Positions 1-6,800 of a stretch of DNA of 45,303 nt are shown piece by piece (position 1 is the first letter of the stretch; the number at the start of each line of letters is the position of its first letter). The translations under genes and the position numbers were made by a program. The stretch lies in IMG/VR virus record IMGVR_UViG_3300044713_000071, positions 1-45,303 of that record; one strand, given 5' to 3'. The notes under the pieces are model-generated. The model had not been told where the DNA came from and ran no database searches. It was given only the letters and a program-made list of their open reading frames with translations. Origin of the DNA: a virus.

Positions 1-83
1 GCCAGCGGATAACTGTAGCCGCGCCCTTCTGTTAAATCTGTGTTCGTCCATGCTATCCAGAATCGTTTGGTTTTTGAGTTCAT
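1..83 (-). CDS. 5' end of conserved phage hypothetical protein (continues at 45259-44930)
   Basis: The ATG is at 83-81 and the reading frame runs off the left end. It is the duplicated N-terminal part (27 codons) of the 109-residue protein described at 44930-45259, present twice only because of the terminal overlap. Its N-terminus has the pattern FWIAWTNTDLTEGRG. Confidence 0.85.
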   Translation of the reverse strand, partial: MNSKTKRFWIAWTNTDLTEGRGYSYPL

Positions 84-127
84 AATCTTCTACGGTGTTT
101 TGGTGATAAGTTCTAAAACCTTTTGTT
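1..127. repeat. Left copy of 127-bp terminal direct repeat
   Basis: Bases 1-127 match 45177-45303 exactly. A gene begins at 45259 in the right copy (position 83 in this copy), so the two ends are the same locus. The length of 127 equals a common assembler k-mer, so this is best read as the overlap of a circular or circularly permuted genome rather than a packaged terminal repeat. Confidence 0.95.
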
Positions 128-776
128 CTAAATAGGCACAGGCGTCCGCTTTGTAAATTGAATTGGACTCACGCCAATCATGTTCTAGCTGCTTTATAAA
201 TTTCGCCGCCTCTCGCAACGCCGCCTCCCGAGTCTTTGAAAGCTCAATTGCAAGATGAGTGTTTCTAACAGTTAATATTTTTAATTCATCCTTAACCTTC
301 ATCCGTTCCGCCTCACGGCCAGCTTGGCAGGCGTCTTGTTGGAGTTGCCTAGCCCAGGGGTAATTTAAAAATGATTCACTAAATACATAACGACCGTCTT
401 TAAAATTTATCCCTGGCCCAGCTTTTATGAATGCATTAACCGCATTCTCGATTTGGCTAACAATATTCATCGCGCCCTTGCTCTCGGTTTGGGGTTCGGG
501 ACTGTATGTCATTTCAAATATGTCCGGTTTGCAGGGGTAGAACTCGCCCTTAACGCCTTTAATAATCCAGTCGTCCAATGAAGCTACCATCTCTCCCTCC
601 AGTGTTTTTATAATAATAATTGCTGAATGAACCTCCATTTTCTTCAGGTTATAAGAGCCTGAAATAGGTAATGGGTAGCCAGCCCAAAACGGGATTTTAT
701 CCACAAAGTAGGCGAGTGCTGCTTCCTTTGTTAATTGTTTAGCTTCGATTATAACTGGGTTTTTACGATATTTCAT
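90..776 (-). CDS. Conserved phage protein with PGDYG-like N-terminal domain
   Basis: A 228-residue protein. Residues 1-90 fit a widespread small phage domain that starts MKYRKxPVxxEA and ends GEFYPCKPDIFEMTY. The family normally has a PGDY/W motif before the IIKGVKGEFYPC segment; here it reads SLDDWIIKG, so the PG pair is lost. The remaining part, after about residue 100, is mostly helical with charged repeats and is probably a second domain. A strong ribosome site (AAAGGAG) precedes the ATG. The stop of the upstream gene lies immediately next to this start, so the two are coupled. Function unknown. Confidence 0.85.
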   Translation of the reverse strand: MKYRKNPVIIEAKQLTKEAALAYFVDKIPFWAGYPLPISGSYNLKKMEVHSAIIIIKTLEGEMVASLDDWIIKGVKGEFYPCKPDIFEMTYSPEPQTESKGAMNIVSQIENAVNAFIKAGPGINFKDGRYVFSESFLNYPWARQLQQDACQAGREAERMKVKDELKILTVRNTHLAIELSKTREAALREAAKFIKQLEHDWRESNSIYKADACAYLEQKVLELITKTP

Positions 777-1013
777 TCACACTCCTTTCGTTTTGTTGAC
801 CCCATTATGCCAGACCTTATCCCAATTCTGCATAGCTAAAATTGGAGTTTCCCCAAAGGCGCACACTCCGTTCTGAATATCGTCCCCATAAAGAGCGCAC
901 CACATGTCGCCGTCTTGATATATTTTAGGGCGCATATAAACGTGAGGTTGGCGCAAGATGCATTGAGTCATTGAATGCTCCTGCACTATCATTTGTCCTT
1001 GTTCGTAATCCAT
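777..1013 (-). CDS. Conserved small phage protein, unknown function
   Basis: A 78-residue protein with the central pattern YMRPKIYQDGDMWCALYGDDIQ followed by GVCAFGETPxxAMQNWD. Small phage proteins with a CALYGxNLQxGVxGFGxTPxxA core are familiar to me as conserved hypotheticals. Its last codons (NKTKGV) supply the AAAGGAG ribosome site of the next gene, so the pair is translationally coupled. There is no clear ribosome site of its own; the start directly follows the stop of the 34-residue gene upstream. Confidence 0.8.
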   Translation of the reverse strand: MDYEQGQMIVQEHSMTQCILRQPHVYMRPKIYQDGDMWCALYGDDIQNGVCAFGETPILAMQNWDKVWHNGVNKTKGV

Positions 1014-1015
1014 AA

Positions 1016-1120
1016 TTATTTAGTTTCGTTTTGTGGCTTATTCGCCCCTACTTTTGGACTTCCAATTTCAGAGCTGGTCAGGGCTTTTCGACGGCCACAT
1101 TGTTCTTCTTCAAGGCTCAT
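1016..1120 (-). CDS. 34-residue microprotein, unknown
   Basis: A short frame beginning MSLEEEQCGRRKALTSSE, with a near-perfect Shine-Dalgarno (AAGGAGGTGAT) ending five bases before the ATG. It fills the gap between two neighbours in the same operon and ends with TAA three bases before the next ATG. No family recognised. The ribosome site is the main evidence that it is translated. Confidence 0.65.
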   Translation of the reverse strand: MSLEEEQCGRRKALTSSEIGSPKVGANKPQNETK

Positions 1121-1126
1121 TGAACA

Positions 1127-1507
1127 TCACCTCCTTTCGTTTTGTTGGTTGAGGGCTTCCATTATGAAAATTGCTTCGCACAAGATGCAGGTGCATTCTA
1201 ACCGATGGGTTCGAGTTTCAATTGTCGTACTTGAACGCTGCTTTAGGGCAGCTTTCTTCCACTGGTCACGTTCTCGCTCAATGGCTTTAGCGACTTGCTG
1301 AACCTCTCTGGCCCATGAATTACGATTTACTAATTCAAGCCTAAGCGCGTCACGTTCTCGCTCAAGTTTGCGGGCGGAATCAAAAACGGCATTTGAAATA
1401 CTGGCTTGGTCAAGATTCCCTCCAGACAGAAATGTCATTATTAATCTATCGCGTAAGGCATCAGTTTCAGGCGTCGGCGTCAGGTCAGGATTTGTATTGG
1501 TGGGCAT
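1127..1507 (-). CDS. Phage hypothetical with TPETDAL and coiled-coil region
   Basis: A 126-residue protein from the ATG at 1507. This start is preferred over an in-frame one at 1552 because it lies just after the TAA of the upstream gene (1509-1511) and has an AAGGA site. The N-terminal TPETDAL motif followed by ARKLERERDALRLEL is typical of small phage proteins with a predicted coiled coil. The C-terminus has a CTCILC cysteine cluster followed by an amphipathic helix. Function unknown. Confidence 0.8.
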   Translation of the reverse strand: MPTNTNPDLTPTPETDALRDRLIMTFLSGGNLDQASISNAVFDSARKLERERDALRLELVNRNSWAREVQQVAKAIERERDQWKKAALKQRSSTTIETRTHRLECTCILCEAIFIMEALNQQNERR

Positions 1508-1508
1508 G

Positions 1509-1874
1509 TTATTCGTCCTTCCAGAGATTGTGCGCACGCAACAGCGCTTCACATAGTTGAGCCGGGGTTGCTGTCAGCATTTCAAAATCCGAGATTGCGT
1601 TTTTGCCTAAATCACGCTGTAAAATTGCTCGCAGTGCATTGAGAAATAGAACCCTAAAAGATAATCCTTCCGATTTATCCAGCTTCATAATCAGCGGAAT
1701 TATTGCGTCGTAGGATGTGCGGTAGTTTAATTCACTTAACGAGTGTAATCCTTCATAGTGCCCCAATCCCCCTCTCGTAGCGATACAGCTCGCATTAATT
1801 GTTGTGGCAGTATCTGATGGGAAGCACCACTTATCCAACTTTGCCAGCTCAATATCTTGTAGTTCATCTTTCAT
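1509..1874 (-). CDS. Conserved phage hypothetical (TPxQLCEALLRA family)
   Basis: A 121-residue protein. The middle has YDAIIPLIMKL and the C-terminus has TPAQLCEALLRAHNLWK, both typical of a small phage protein family of unknown function found in early operons. Start overlaps the stop of the upstream gene (ATGA at 1871-1874), indicating coupled translation. Confidence 0.82.
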   Translation of the reverse strand: MKDELQDIELAKLDKWCFPSDTATTINASCIATRGGLGHYEGLHSLSELNYRTSYDAIIPLIMKLDKSEGLSFRVLFLNALRAILQRDLGKNAISDFEMLTATPAQLCEALLRAHNLWKDE

Positions 1875-2158
1875 CTTTCACGTTCTCCGGTTTGAGGGTT
1901 TTGCGAAATGCGGTTAAGCTCAGCCTCAAATTCATCTATTTCGGATTTCGCCCGTTTAATGCCGTGCAATATAACGTCACGTCTGGCTTCTACTTCCAGT
2001 TGCCAGATTTTCTTGAGGCGATGCTGACACTTAAAGCCACCTGCGACTTTTTCATACGCTCCAACAAAATCCGAAAAGTAAATGCCGGCCACGTGTTTGT
2101 AAACGACGGCATAAACGGTCCTGTTTCTTGCTGTGTGCCATGTTCGATTTAGTTTCAT
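1871..2158 (-). CDS. Small hypothetical, basic N-terminus and acidic C-terminus
   Basis: A 95-residue protein from the ATG at 2158, chosen over an upstream in-frame codon at 2356 because of a strong AAAGGAG site and because it follows the stop of the small membrane-protein gene at 2161. The N-terminal half is rich in Arg/Lys (KLNRTWHTARNRTVYAVVYKH) and the C-terminal half is a predicted helix ending FEAELNRISQNPQTGERER. No family recognised. Confidence 0.75.
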   Translation of the reverse strand: MKLNRTWHTARNRTVYAVVYKHVAGIYFSDFVGAYEKVAGGFKCQHRLKKIWQLEVEARRDVILHGIKRAKSEIDEFEAELNRISQNPQTGERER

Positions 2159-2160
2159 AA

Positions 2161-2334
2161 TCACTCCTTTGGATTCTTGCTCTGGCGGATGTTCTGACAA
2201 ATAATGGTTGCTAGTCCCATCAAACCAGATGCGCCTACTACGCCGAACGCGTCCCAAAGGCAACCTATTATGAATACAATGTAAAGCAACCGCCACCAGT
2301 CTTTCGGGGTTGGAAATGATTCTTCGTCTTTCAT
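2161..2334 (-). CDS. 57-residue membrane protein, unknown
   Basis: Begins MKDEESFPTPKDWWRLL, then a hydrophobic stretch (about residues 16-33) and a second weaker one (about 34-48), with a basic tail. This looks like a small two-pass inner-membrane protein. A ribosome-site-like AAAAGGA precedes the ATG, and the start overlaps the upstream stop (ATGA at 2331-2334). Role unknown; its place in the early operon argues against a lysis function. Confidence 0.68.
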   Translation of the reverse strand: MKDEESFPTPKDWWRLLYIVFIIGCLWDAFGVVGASGLMGLATIICQNIRQSKNPKE

Positions 2335-2564
2335 ATCCTTTTCTCGAATTGTTCAATCAGTTGCTCGCTGCGTTCGATGGAGCGCAGGACGAGCGGTTTA
2401 TGCACAATAACAGCCACGCGGTCAAACAGCACTTCCTTGCGAGCCTGGGCGAGCGTTTCGACCATCGAAGCGTCCAGCTTAACGTCTGGATGGAATCGGC
2501 CGGTTTTAACCTCATCCGGTCTCCTTTTCAGCTTTTGGCGTTTTGGGTTGGGCATGGGTTTCAC
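2331..2564 (-). CDS. Small basic hypothetical, GTG start
   Basis: A 77-residue protein, start GTG at 2564 with GGAAGAAAGA directly upstream; an ATG at 2555 is an alternative. The N-terminus is strongly basic (PNPKRQKLKRRPDEVKTG), followed by FHPDVKLDASMVETLAQARKEVLFDRVAVIVHKP, which could form a compact helical domain. Overlaps the end of the upstream gene. Unknown function. Confidence 0.68.
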   Translation of the reverse strand: MKPMPNPKRQKLKRRPDEVKTGRFHPDVKLDASMVETLAQARKEVLFDRVAVIVHKPLVLRSIERSEQLIEQFEKRI

Positions 2565-2757
2565 TCTTTCTTCCAGGGGTTATTTGTTTCCAGTCACCAT
2601 TTCTCAACTCTTCAACCATTCCGCATTCACACCGTCGCTGATGCAAAGGCATCTCACCTTCGACGAATTGACCAGTGCCAGCGCCACCGCGCGAACGCAT
2701 GGTAGTCGTATACGTCTTTCCAGTGTCAATCAGCTTGAATTGGTGGTTGTGGGTCAT
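2512..2757 (-). CDS. Hypothetical with CxC motif
   Basis: An 81-residue protein from the ATG at 2757. This start lies at the TAATATG junction with the upstream 38-residue gene, which overlaps the longer in-frame extension to 2829. The core is HQFKLIDTGKTYTTTMRSRGG and there is an HQRRCECG segment that may bind metal. The Lys/Pro-rich tail overlaps the next gene. Unknown function. Confidence 0.68.
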   Translation of the reverse strand: MTHNHQFKLIDTGKTYTTTMRSRGGAGTGQFVEGEMPLHQRRCECGMVEELRNGDWKQITPGRKSETHAQPKTPKAEKETG

Positions 2758-2758
2758 A

Positions 2759-2875
2759 TTATTCAATCCATCCCAAGCACTCGGGCGTTTCGCATTTGCC
2801 TGCCTTGCATTTATCATTTTGGATACCATTAAAATGAATGCATCGGCCCTCGATTTGTTGACGTAATGTTTTCAT
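2759..2875 (-). CDS. 38-residue cysteine-rich microprotein (CIHFNGI family)
   Basis: Begins MKTLRQQIEGRC with the pattern CIHFNGIQNDKCKAGKC followed by PECLGW. The C-x-H-F-N-G ... C-x-A-G arrangement recurs in small phage proteins and looks like a zinc knuckle. It ends two bases before the next ATG. There is no strong ribosome site, but the motif makes this a credible gene. Confidence 0.7.
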   Translation of the reverse strand: MKTLRQQIEGRCIHFNGIQNDKCKAGKCETPECLGWIE

Positions 2876-2894
2876 GCTTTAAATCCAAGTTCGG

Positions 2895-3593
2895 TCATAT
2901 TGTCGAAAAGTCAGGCACGTCCGAAAGATCAATGTGCTCCGCATTTCGAAACAGCCGTGAAGCGATTCGCCGGTCAAACTTTTGATGCCATTCGGCTGGC
3001 GGAAAATTTGTGCTGATAAAATTCCACTTGAATTCTCGGCGAGAAAGAATCAAGTAAAGCTGTTCGCGCCCGAATCCACTGGGGTCGTGCTCGGCTCCGA
3101 TGTCATCAATCAGGGCGATGTTGCAGTGCATCAAGTCATCGACTATACCAATTTCCTGACGCTTCTGAAATTCGTCAACGACGCCTGGCCAGTGAGCATA
3201 GCGGGCCGAAGCAAGCCCTATGGCGTCATCAAGGTCCGCACGAACGACCATCGGCATGAGCTGAGCCGTATGGTTAACCCAATCCCGAACGCAACGCATA
3301 GTGTGCGTTTTACCGACGCCGTTTAATCCATAGAGCACGCAGGTGCGCCCACGCACAGGATTGCGGGCCAAGAGTACGCACGAGGCGTAAATCGCTTCAC
3401 GCGCTTTCTGGAGGCGCGGATGCGTGATTTTCATCGGCAGCCATCTGTTGAGCCAGTTCTGCCGCTTCTCGCTCCTCTCGCTCGCGTTGAGCACGCGGCT
3501 TGGCTGTGGCGTAGGGGTTGTATCCCTCAGCTTCTCCGCAGACTCCAGCGTTTCGCGGGTTAGGTTTTCGATTGATTTGAGTTCGTTTTTCAT
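2895..3593 (-). CDS. DnaC/IstB-like replicative helicase loader
   Basis: A 232-residue AAA+ ATPase. Walker A is GLNGVGKT (89-96), Walker B NIALIDDIG (158-166), sensor 1 ISTN (193-196) and a likely arginine finger lies in FDRRIASRLF (206-215). By family this would load the host replicative helicase at the phage origin. A good ribosome site (GGAAGGA) sits upstream of the ATG at 3593. The N-terminal 65 codons overlap the 3' end of the initiator gene in another frame; an alternative start is Met54 at 3434. Fits a loader/initiator pair of the lambda P/O type. Confidence 0.88.
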   Translation of the reverse strand: MKNELKSIENLTRETLESAEKLRDTTPTPQPSRVLNASERSEKRQNWLNRWLPMKITHPRLQKAREAIYASCVLLARNPVRGRTCVLYGLNGVGKTHTMRCVRDWVNHTAQLMPMVVRADLDDAIGLASARYAHWPGVVDEFQKRQEIGIVDDLMHCNIALIDDIGAEHDPSGFGREQLYLILSRREFKWNFISTNFPPAEWHQKFDRRIASRLFRNAEHIDLSDVPDFSTI

Positions 3594-4338
3594 TGTCGTA
3601 TTTTCCTTCCATTATTTTTGCAACCGAATCCGGTTGGATGAACCAATCAAACGAGGCTTTCCAACCTCGGTTGTTGTCACCGCTTAAAAAATCGGATTTG
3701 GGGATGCGCTGCATCGCCGACTCCCAGTTCGTTTTGAAAAAGTCATCACGCAGCCTGCTTTCGAGTCCACGGCGCCGCTTGTCTGAAAGTATCAAGCATT
3801 GTGGAAGTTTCGTGTTCATCGCGTTTTTGTTCCACGTCTCAAAGACAAGAGCGAGGGGGGCGGATTTTCCGCCGATGCTTGTAGCCTTGTCCTTGTCCTT
3901 GTCCTTGTCCTTGTCCTTGTCCTTGTCCTTGTCCTTGTCCTTGTCCTTGTCCTTGGGGGTAGTAGCTACCCTATCGATAGCCTTAGCATAGGGTATCGAT
4001 AGGGCATCGATAGGGTATGAAATGCCATGTTTTTCGAGTAATTTAAACACGGATTGATGAACGCGGCTCTCTCTAACCAATTCACCGAATTGGAAGGCAA
4101 TGAATTTCTCAACAAGAAATTTACGCGGTGAAAGCTCCCGAAGTCTTGATTCAAGTTCCTTTAAATGCGTCGAATTTATTTCAATTCCAGATTGAAAAGT
4201 AGCCAGTCCTAAATCCGGCTCGACAACGCCAGCGTTGTCGCAGTGGTCTAGAATCCAATACCAAAGGAATTTAGCAGAGGGTGATAAAGAGCGGAACCAC
4301 GGGTCATTCCATTTGCCTGTTTCGGTGAATCTTTTCAT
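3397..4338 (-). CDS. Replication initiator/organiser-like protein with KD repeat
   Basis: A 313-residue protein from the ATG at 4338, because phage relatives start with the pattern MKRFTxTxKWxDPWFRxLSPxxKxLW. The frame is open further up to 4539 (ATGA overlap with the methyltransferase), which would add 67 atypical residues; I judge that extension less likely. The N-terminal half is winged-helix-like (Lin1244/DnaD-type phage replication proteins). The middle holds a Lys-Asp dipeptide repeat of about 12 units. The C-terminal WKASFDWFIQPDSVAKIMEGKYDN is typical of the family. It precedes the helicase loader, consistent with origin binding and loader recruitment. Iteron-like repeats lie inside the gene. 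Confidence 0.8.
   Translation of the reverse strand: MKRFTETGKWNDPWFRSLSPSAKFLWYWILDHCDNAGVVEPDLGLATFQSGIEINSTHLKELESRLRELSPRKFLVEKFIAFQFGELVRESRVHQSVFKLLEKHGISYPIDALSIPYAKAIDRVATTPKDKDKDKDKDKDKDKDKDKDKDKATSIGGKSAPLALVFETWNKNAMNTKLPQCLILSDKRRRGLESRLRDDFFKTNWESAMQRIPKSDFLSGDNNRGWKASFDWFIQPDSVAKIMEGKYDNEKRTQINRKPNPRNAGVCGEAEGYNPYATAKPRAQREREEREAAELAQQMAADENHASAPPESA
3885..3955. repeat. Hexanucleotide tandem repeat coding for Lys-Asp
   Basis: Eleven perfect CCTTGT units followed by CCTTG (plus strand), read on the minus strand as AAG GAC codons. Being six bases long, gain or loss of units keeps the frame, so the linker between the N- and C-terminal domains of the initiator can vary in length. 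Confidence 0.95.
3967..4017. other. Iteron-like cluster inside the initiator gene, candidate origin
   Basis: Three copies of ATCGATAG at 3973, 3995 and 4006, spaced 22 and 11 bp, that is two turns and one turn of the helix. The outer parts form a perfect 12-bp inverted repeat (TACCCTATCGAT at 3967-3978 against ATCGATAGGGTA at 4006-4017). Placement within the initiator gene resembles the lambda origin in gene O. Origin function is inferred. Confidence 0.5.
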
Positions 4339-4535
4339 CCAAATACACTGAGCGTGCGCCCAACGTTGAAACCAGGCACAGTGAACCCCGCGAGGAGTCC
4401 GCAGAGCAAGCCTTCCGTTCGGCGCACGTTCAGAATATTTGAGAATTGGATTATCACTGTTTTTGCCGGGTTTCAATCGGCTGAAATGTTCGACAAACTG
4501 CCTGTTACTCGAACGCCCGCACTGTACTGCAACTG

Positions 4536-5222
4536 TCATGGTGGTGTCAAGGGTTTATTTTCAGAAAATTGAAGAACTTCTTGGCTCATTCTTTTGGCCG
4601 CGATTTCGCAATATTGTTCTTCAATCTCTATCCCGACCGCTTTACGTCCTAAATCTTTGGCCGCTCGAAGGGTTGTGCCGCTTCCCATGAAGGGGTCGAC
4701 AATGGTCAGCGAATCAGGAGCGAGGCTAAGGCACCATCGCATAAGCTCCACCGGCTTTTGGGTCGGATGCACGCGAGGAATGCAGTGCTGCTCACCGCCT
4801 CGAATCATCCCATTCCAAAGGAAGTCAAATTTACGAACGGCCTTGGAAAGATTCGTCCACGCGAGTTCACAATCTGCAAAATCTCCGCTGTTCAACTTGT
4901 TCCAAACAAGCCAGCATTTTGATGGCGGGAAATGGAAATAATTGCCCCCCCACACAATCGAATGCAAAGCCTTCTCCACGACTCTCTGAATTAAAATACG
5001 GTCTGCTGGTTCTGCGTCCCATTCGGAGGTTTCGGCATATCGAGTCACTAAAGGAATCTTGGCTTTAAGGCGACCCCGGGAGCTTCTTTTGACAGGGTTC
5101 GACTCGCGAAGTCCATACGGCGGGTCAGTCAGCAGTAAATCGAACTTGCCAAGTTGAGGTACAATTTCTCTAGAATCTCCATGAAAAATCGTAACGGCTG
5201 AGTCTTGGTAGTAAGGTTTCAT
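4536..5222 (-). CDS. DNA methyltransferase (N4/N6 amino type, D12-like)
   Basis: A 228-residue SAM-dependent DNA methyltransferase. The catalytic motif IV is DPPYG (33-37), a HPTQKP segment lies at 152-157, and the SAM-binding motif FMGSGTT is at 178-184. Catalytic motif before SAM motif is the beta-class order of N6-adenine or N4-cytosine enzymes. DPPY rather than SPPY leans to adenine but does not decide it. No restriction enzyme is next to it, so it is an orphan modification enzyme, probably protecting phage DNA or affecting replication control. The start overlaps the upstream small gene (ATGA). Confidence 0.92.
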   Translation of the reverse strand: MKPYYQDSAVTIFHGDSREIVPQLGKFDLLLTDPPYGLRESNPVKRSSRGRLKAKIPLVTRYAETSEWDAEPADRILIQRVVEKALHSIVWGGNYFHFPPSKCWLVWNKLNSGDFADCELAWTNLSKAVRKFDFLWNGMIRGGEQHCIPRVHPTQKPVELMRWCLSLAPDSLTIVDPFMGSGTTLRAAKDLGRKAVGIEIEEQYCEIAAKRMSQEVLQFSENKPLTPP

Positions 5223-5329
5223 TTAAGATGGTGGAAATTATTTTCGGCTGCATATCCAGGTTTGAATACTCTGGCAATCCACGATGCCGGCAGATACGGA
5301 ATCTTGGCGTCGAATACGATGGGTTTCAT
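5219..5329 (-). CDS. 36-residue microprotein
   Basis: Starts MKPIVFDAKIPYLPASW and ends with a stop overlapping the methyltransferase ATG (ATGA at 5219-5222), the coupling pattern used throughout this arm. Ribosome site weak. No family recognised. Without it there would be a 128-bp gap in an otherwise closely packed operon. Confidence 0.55.
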   Translation of the reverse strand: MKPIVFDAKIPYLPASWIARVFKPGYAAENNFHHLK

Positions 5330-5350
5330 TTCTCTATTTTCTGGTTATTT

Positions 5351-5929
5351 TTAGGGGTGAATTCTCGTGAATGAGATTACCCATACAAACGGATTTTTGT
5401 CCCAAGAATTTTTCCCGTTGATTGATTCCCACAACCATGAAAATCCCATGCGATAGCAACTCGTTGGCCCTCCAGCTGGATATTTAATTCCTTCTTTTTC
5501 GGCGTCCTCTTCCGTAATATCCTGCAACCGCTCAACTCTGACTTCCGTTATTTCAAGGGTGAGTCGGCTGGCCTTACGAGGCATGAAGATGGAGGGTTTC
5601 CATGGGCCGAACGCGTGGTCAACTTTTGCCGCGCGGCTTATCGGTTTATTAGCCCTGTAAACAAATTGGTTGAACGGATTTACCTTAAAAGTTTCTCGCA
5701 CCCAAAGATGGTGACCCTCCATTCCGTATGGGCACTTGACCCCGTGAATCATTTTTCCGTTATCGAACTGGGCTTTAAGCACGTCATCGTTGCGACTCAT
5801 TCCGGCATAATGCCAATGAGGCTTATCGCTCATATCTTCGAGTCCATTCGTTCTCCGTGTCTGCGTCTTATGGCCAGACAGCAAAGCCTTTACCATTTCG
5901 CCAGAAAAAAGAATCGGACGCTCTCTCAT
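5351..5929 (-). CDS. ASCH/PUA-like phage protein (RPILFSGxMVxALLxGxKTQTRR family)
   Basis: A 192-residue protein. The N-terminal RPILFSGEMVKALLSGHKTQTRR, then LWVRETF, then SRLTLEITEVRVERLQDI and the C-terminal LWESINGKNSWDKNPFVWVI match a common phage family with an ASCH (PUA-fold, RNA-binding-like) domain, sometimes labelled morphogenetic in old annotations. The molecular role is unproven; ASCH domains are thought to bind RNA or nucleotides. Good ribosome site (AAAGGAT) and an ATGA overlap with the upstream nuclease-like gene. Confidence 0.85.
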   Translation of the reverse strand: MRERPILFSGEMVKALLSGHKTQTRRTNGLEDMSDKPHWHYAGMSRNDDVLKAQFDNGKMIHGVKCPYGMEGHHLWVRETFKVNPFNQFVYRANKPISRAAKVDHAFGPWKPSIFMPRKASRLTLEITEVRVERLQDITEEDAEKEGIKYPAGGPTSCYRMGFSWLWESINGKNSWDKNPFVWVISFTRIHP

Positions 5930-6390
5930 GGCAATATCCTTTGCTCTTGGAATTGGTTATTGTTCCTCCAAACGAGATACCAGTCAATTTGAGGGTATTT
6001 TGAAGCGGCGACCTTAATTTTTACAGCAGCATCGTCGCGCATCCAACCCTTGGTTTCATAGCATCTTACAAATCCAGCGTAAAAAACCACGAAATCAGGC
6101 AAAAATCTGACGCCATTGCCCAGCTTGAACGAAATCGATTGAGCGAAAACATTATTCGCGCCAAATTGGCCCACCAAACGGGCCAGAAAGTCCAATTCCA
6201 GCTTATTTAGAGGCTTCGCAGATTGACGCAGGAGCTTCTTTGGCTGTCCTGAGACCTTTTGAGCGAAAAAATCGCTGGCAGCCGGTACGGCGTTAGCAGT
6301 TCGGGCCTCATTGGCGGCGACCACACCCGCCCAAACATGCGGATTTCGCCTCTTCGTCGCCTCGCTTGGATTTTGGGGTAAATGAGCCAT
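5926..6390 (-). CDS. DUF1064-like endonuclease-fold protein
   Basis: A 154-residue protein from the ATG at 6390 (one base after the upstream TAA), beginning MAHLPQNPSEATKRRNP. The core GVRFLPDFVVFYAGFVRCYETKGWMRDDAAVKIKVAASKYP fits phage proteins of the DUF1064 type with a restriction-endonuclease fold: PDF ... ETKG supplies the D...ExK catalytic pattern. Relatives sit in phage recombination/replication modules, and here the exonuclease and ERF genes lie close upstream. Possible role: trimming of recombination or replication intermediates. Confidence 0.78.
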   Translation of the reverse strand: MAHLPQNPSEATKRRNPHVWAGVVAANEARTANAVPAASDFFAQKVSGQPKKLLRQSAKPLNKLELDFLARLVGQFGANNVFAQSISFKLGNGVRFLPDFVVFYAGFVRCYETKGWMRDDAAVKIKVAASKYPQIDWYLVWRNNNQFQEQRILP

Positions 6391-6391
6391 G

Positions 6392-6784
6392 TTAATCCCA
6401 TCCATCACACCCGCAATAGAATTTGTCGAATTGCTGTGGGCCTTTGGGCGTAAAAGAGGCACATTTTATATGGGATTTTGCTTCCGATATGCCTAAAGCC
6501 TCGCCGTGGAAAGCGGTGGCCTCTGATTTTCCCATCTCGATTTCCTTTCCTGGCGGTGCATGGTATTCGCGGTTAAATTGATGCACATCGCCCTTGCGTT
6601 TAATTGTGACGCTCCATCGGGGCTGGTGGGCAATCCACGCATAGCCACACCTGCATATCTCCATTGCTTCTCGCGAACCTTCTCCTTGAAATTCGAAAAA
6701 TGCTAAATTGTCCGTGCTCGGGCGCGTATTGCCGCAATGGCATCTCGCTATTCGACCTTCCAGATTTTGGGTTGTTGCGCTCAT
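6392..6784 (-). CDS. Conserved phage zinc-ribbon protein (ends FYCGCDGWD)
   Basis: A 130-residue protein from the ATG at 6784, chosen for its AAGAGGAT site and because it lies past the end of the upstream exonuclease. An N-terminal CHCG pairs with CRCGY about 30 residues on, a likely zinc ribbon. The C-terminus QFDKFYCGCDGWD is a strong family signature among phage hypotheticals. Function unknown. Confidence 0.8.
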   Translation of the reverse strand: MSATTQNLEGRIARCHCGNTRPSTDNLAFFEFQGEGSREAMEICRCGYAWIAHQPRWSVTIKRKGDVHQFNREYHAPPGKEIEMGKSEATAFHGEALGISEAKSHIKCASFTPKGPQQFDKFYCGCDGWD

Positions 6785-6800
6785 ATATCCTCTTTTGCTG

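Noticed and set aside
1-127. Packaged direct terminal repeats as in T7-like phages
   Set aside because: The repeat length matches an assembler k-mer and a gene spans it; circular assembly explains it more simply.
3593-4002. Plus-strand Leu-Ser or Leu-Val repeat frames
   Set aside because: Antisense of the KD repeat in the initiator gene; composition is an artefact of the hexamer.
4339-4539. 67-residue N-terminal extension of the initiator
   Set aside because: In frame and coupled to the methyltransferase stop, but its sequence looks atypical and relatives start at the MKRFTxT motif. Kept only as an alternative.
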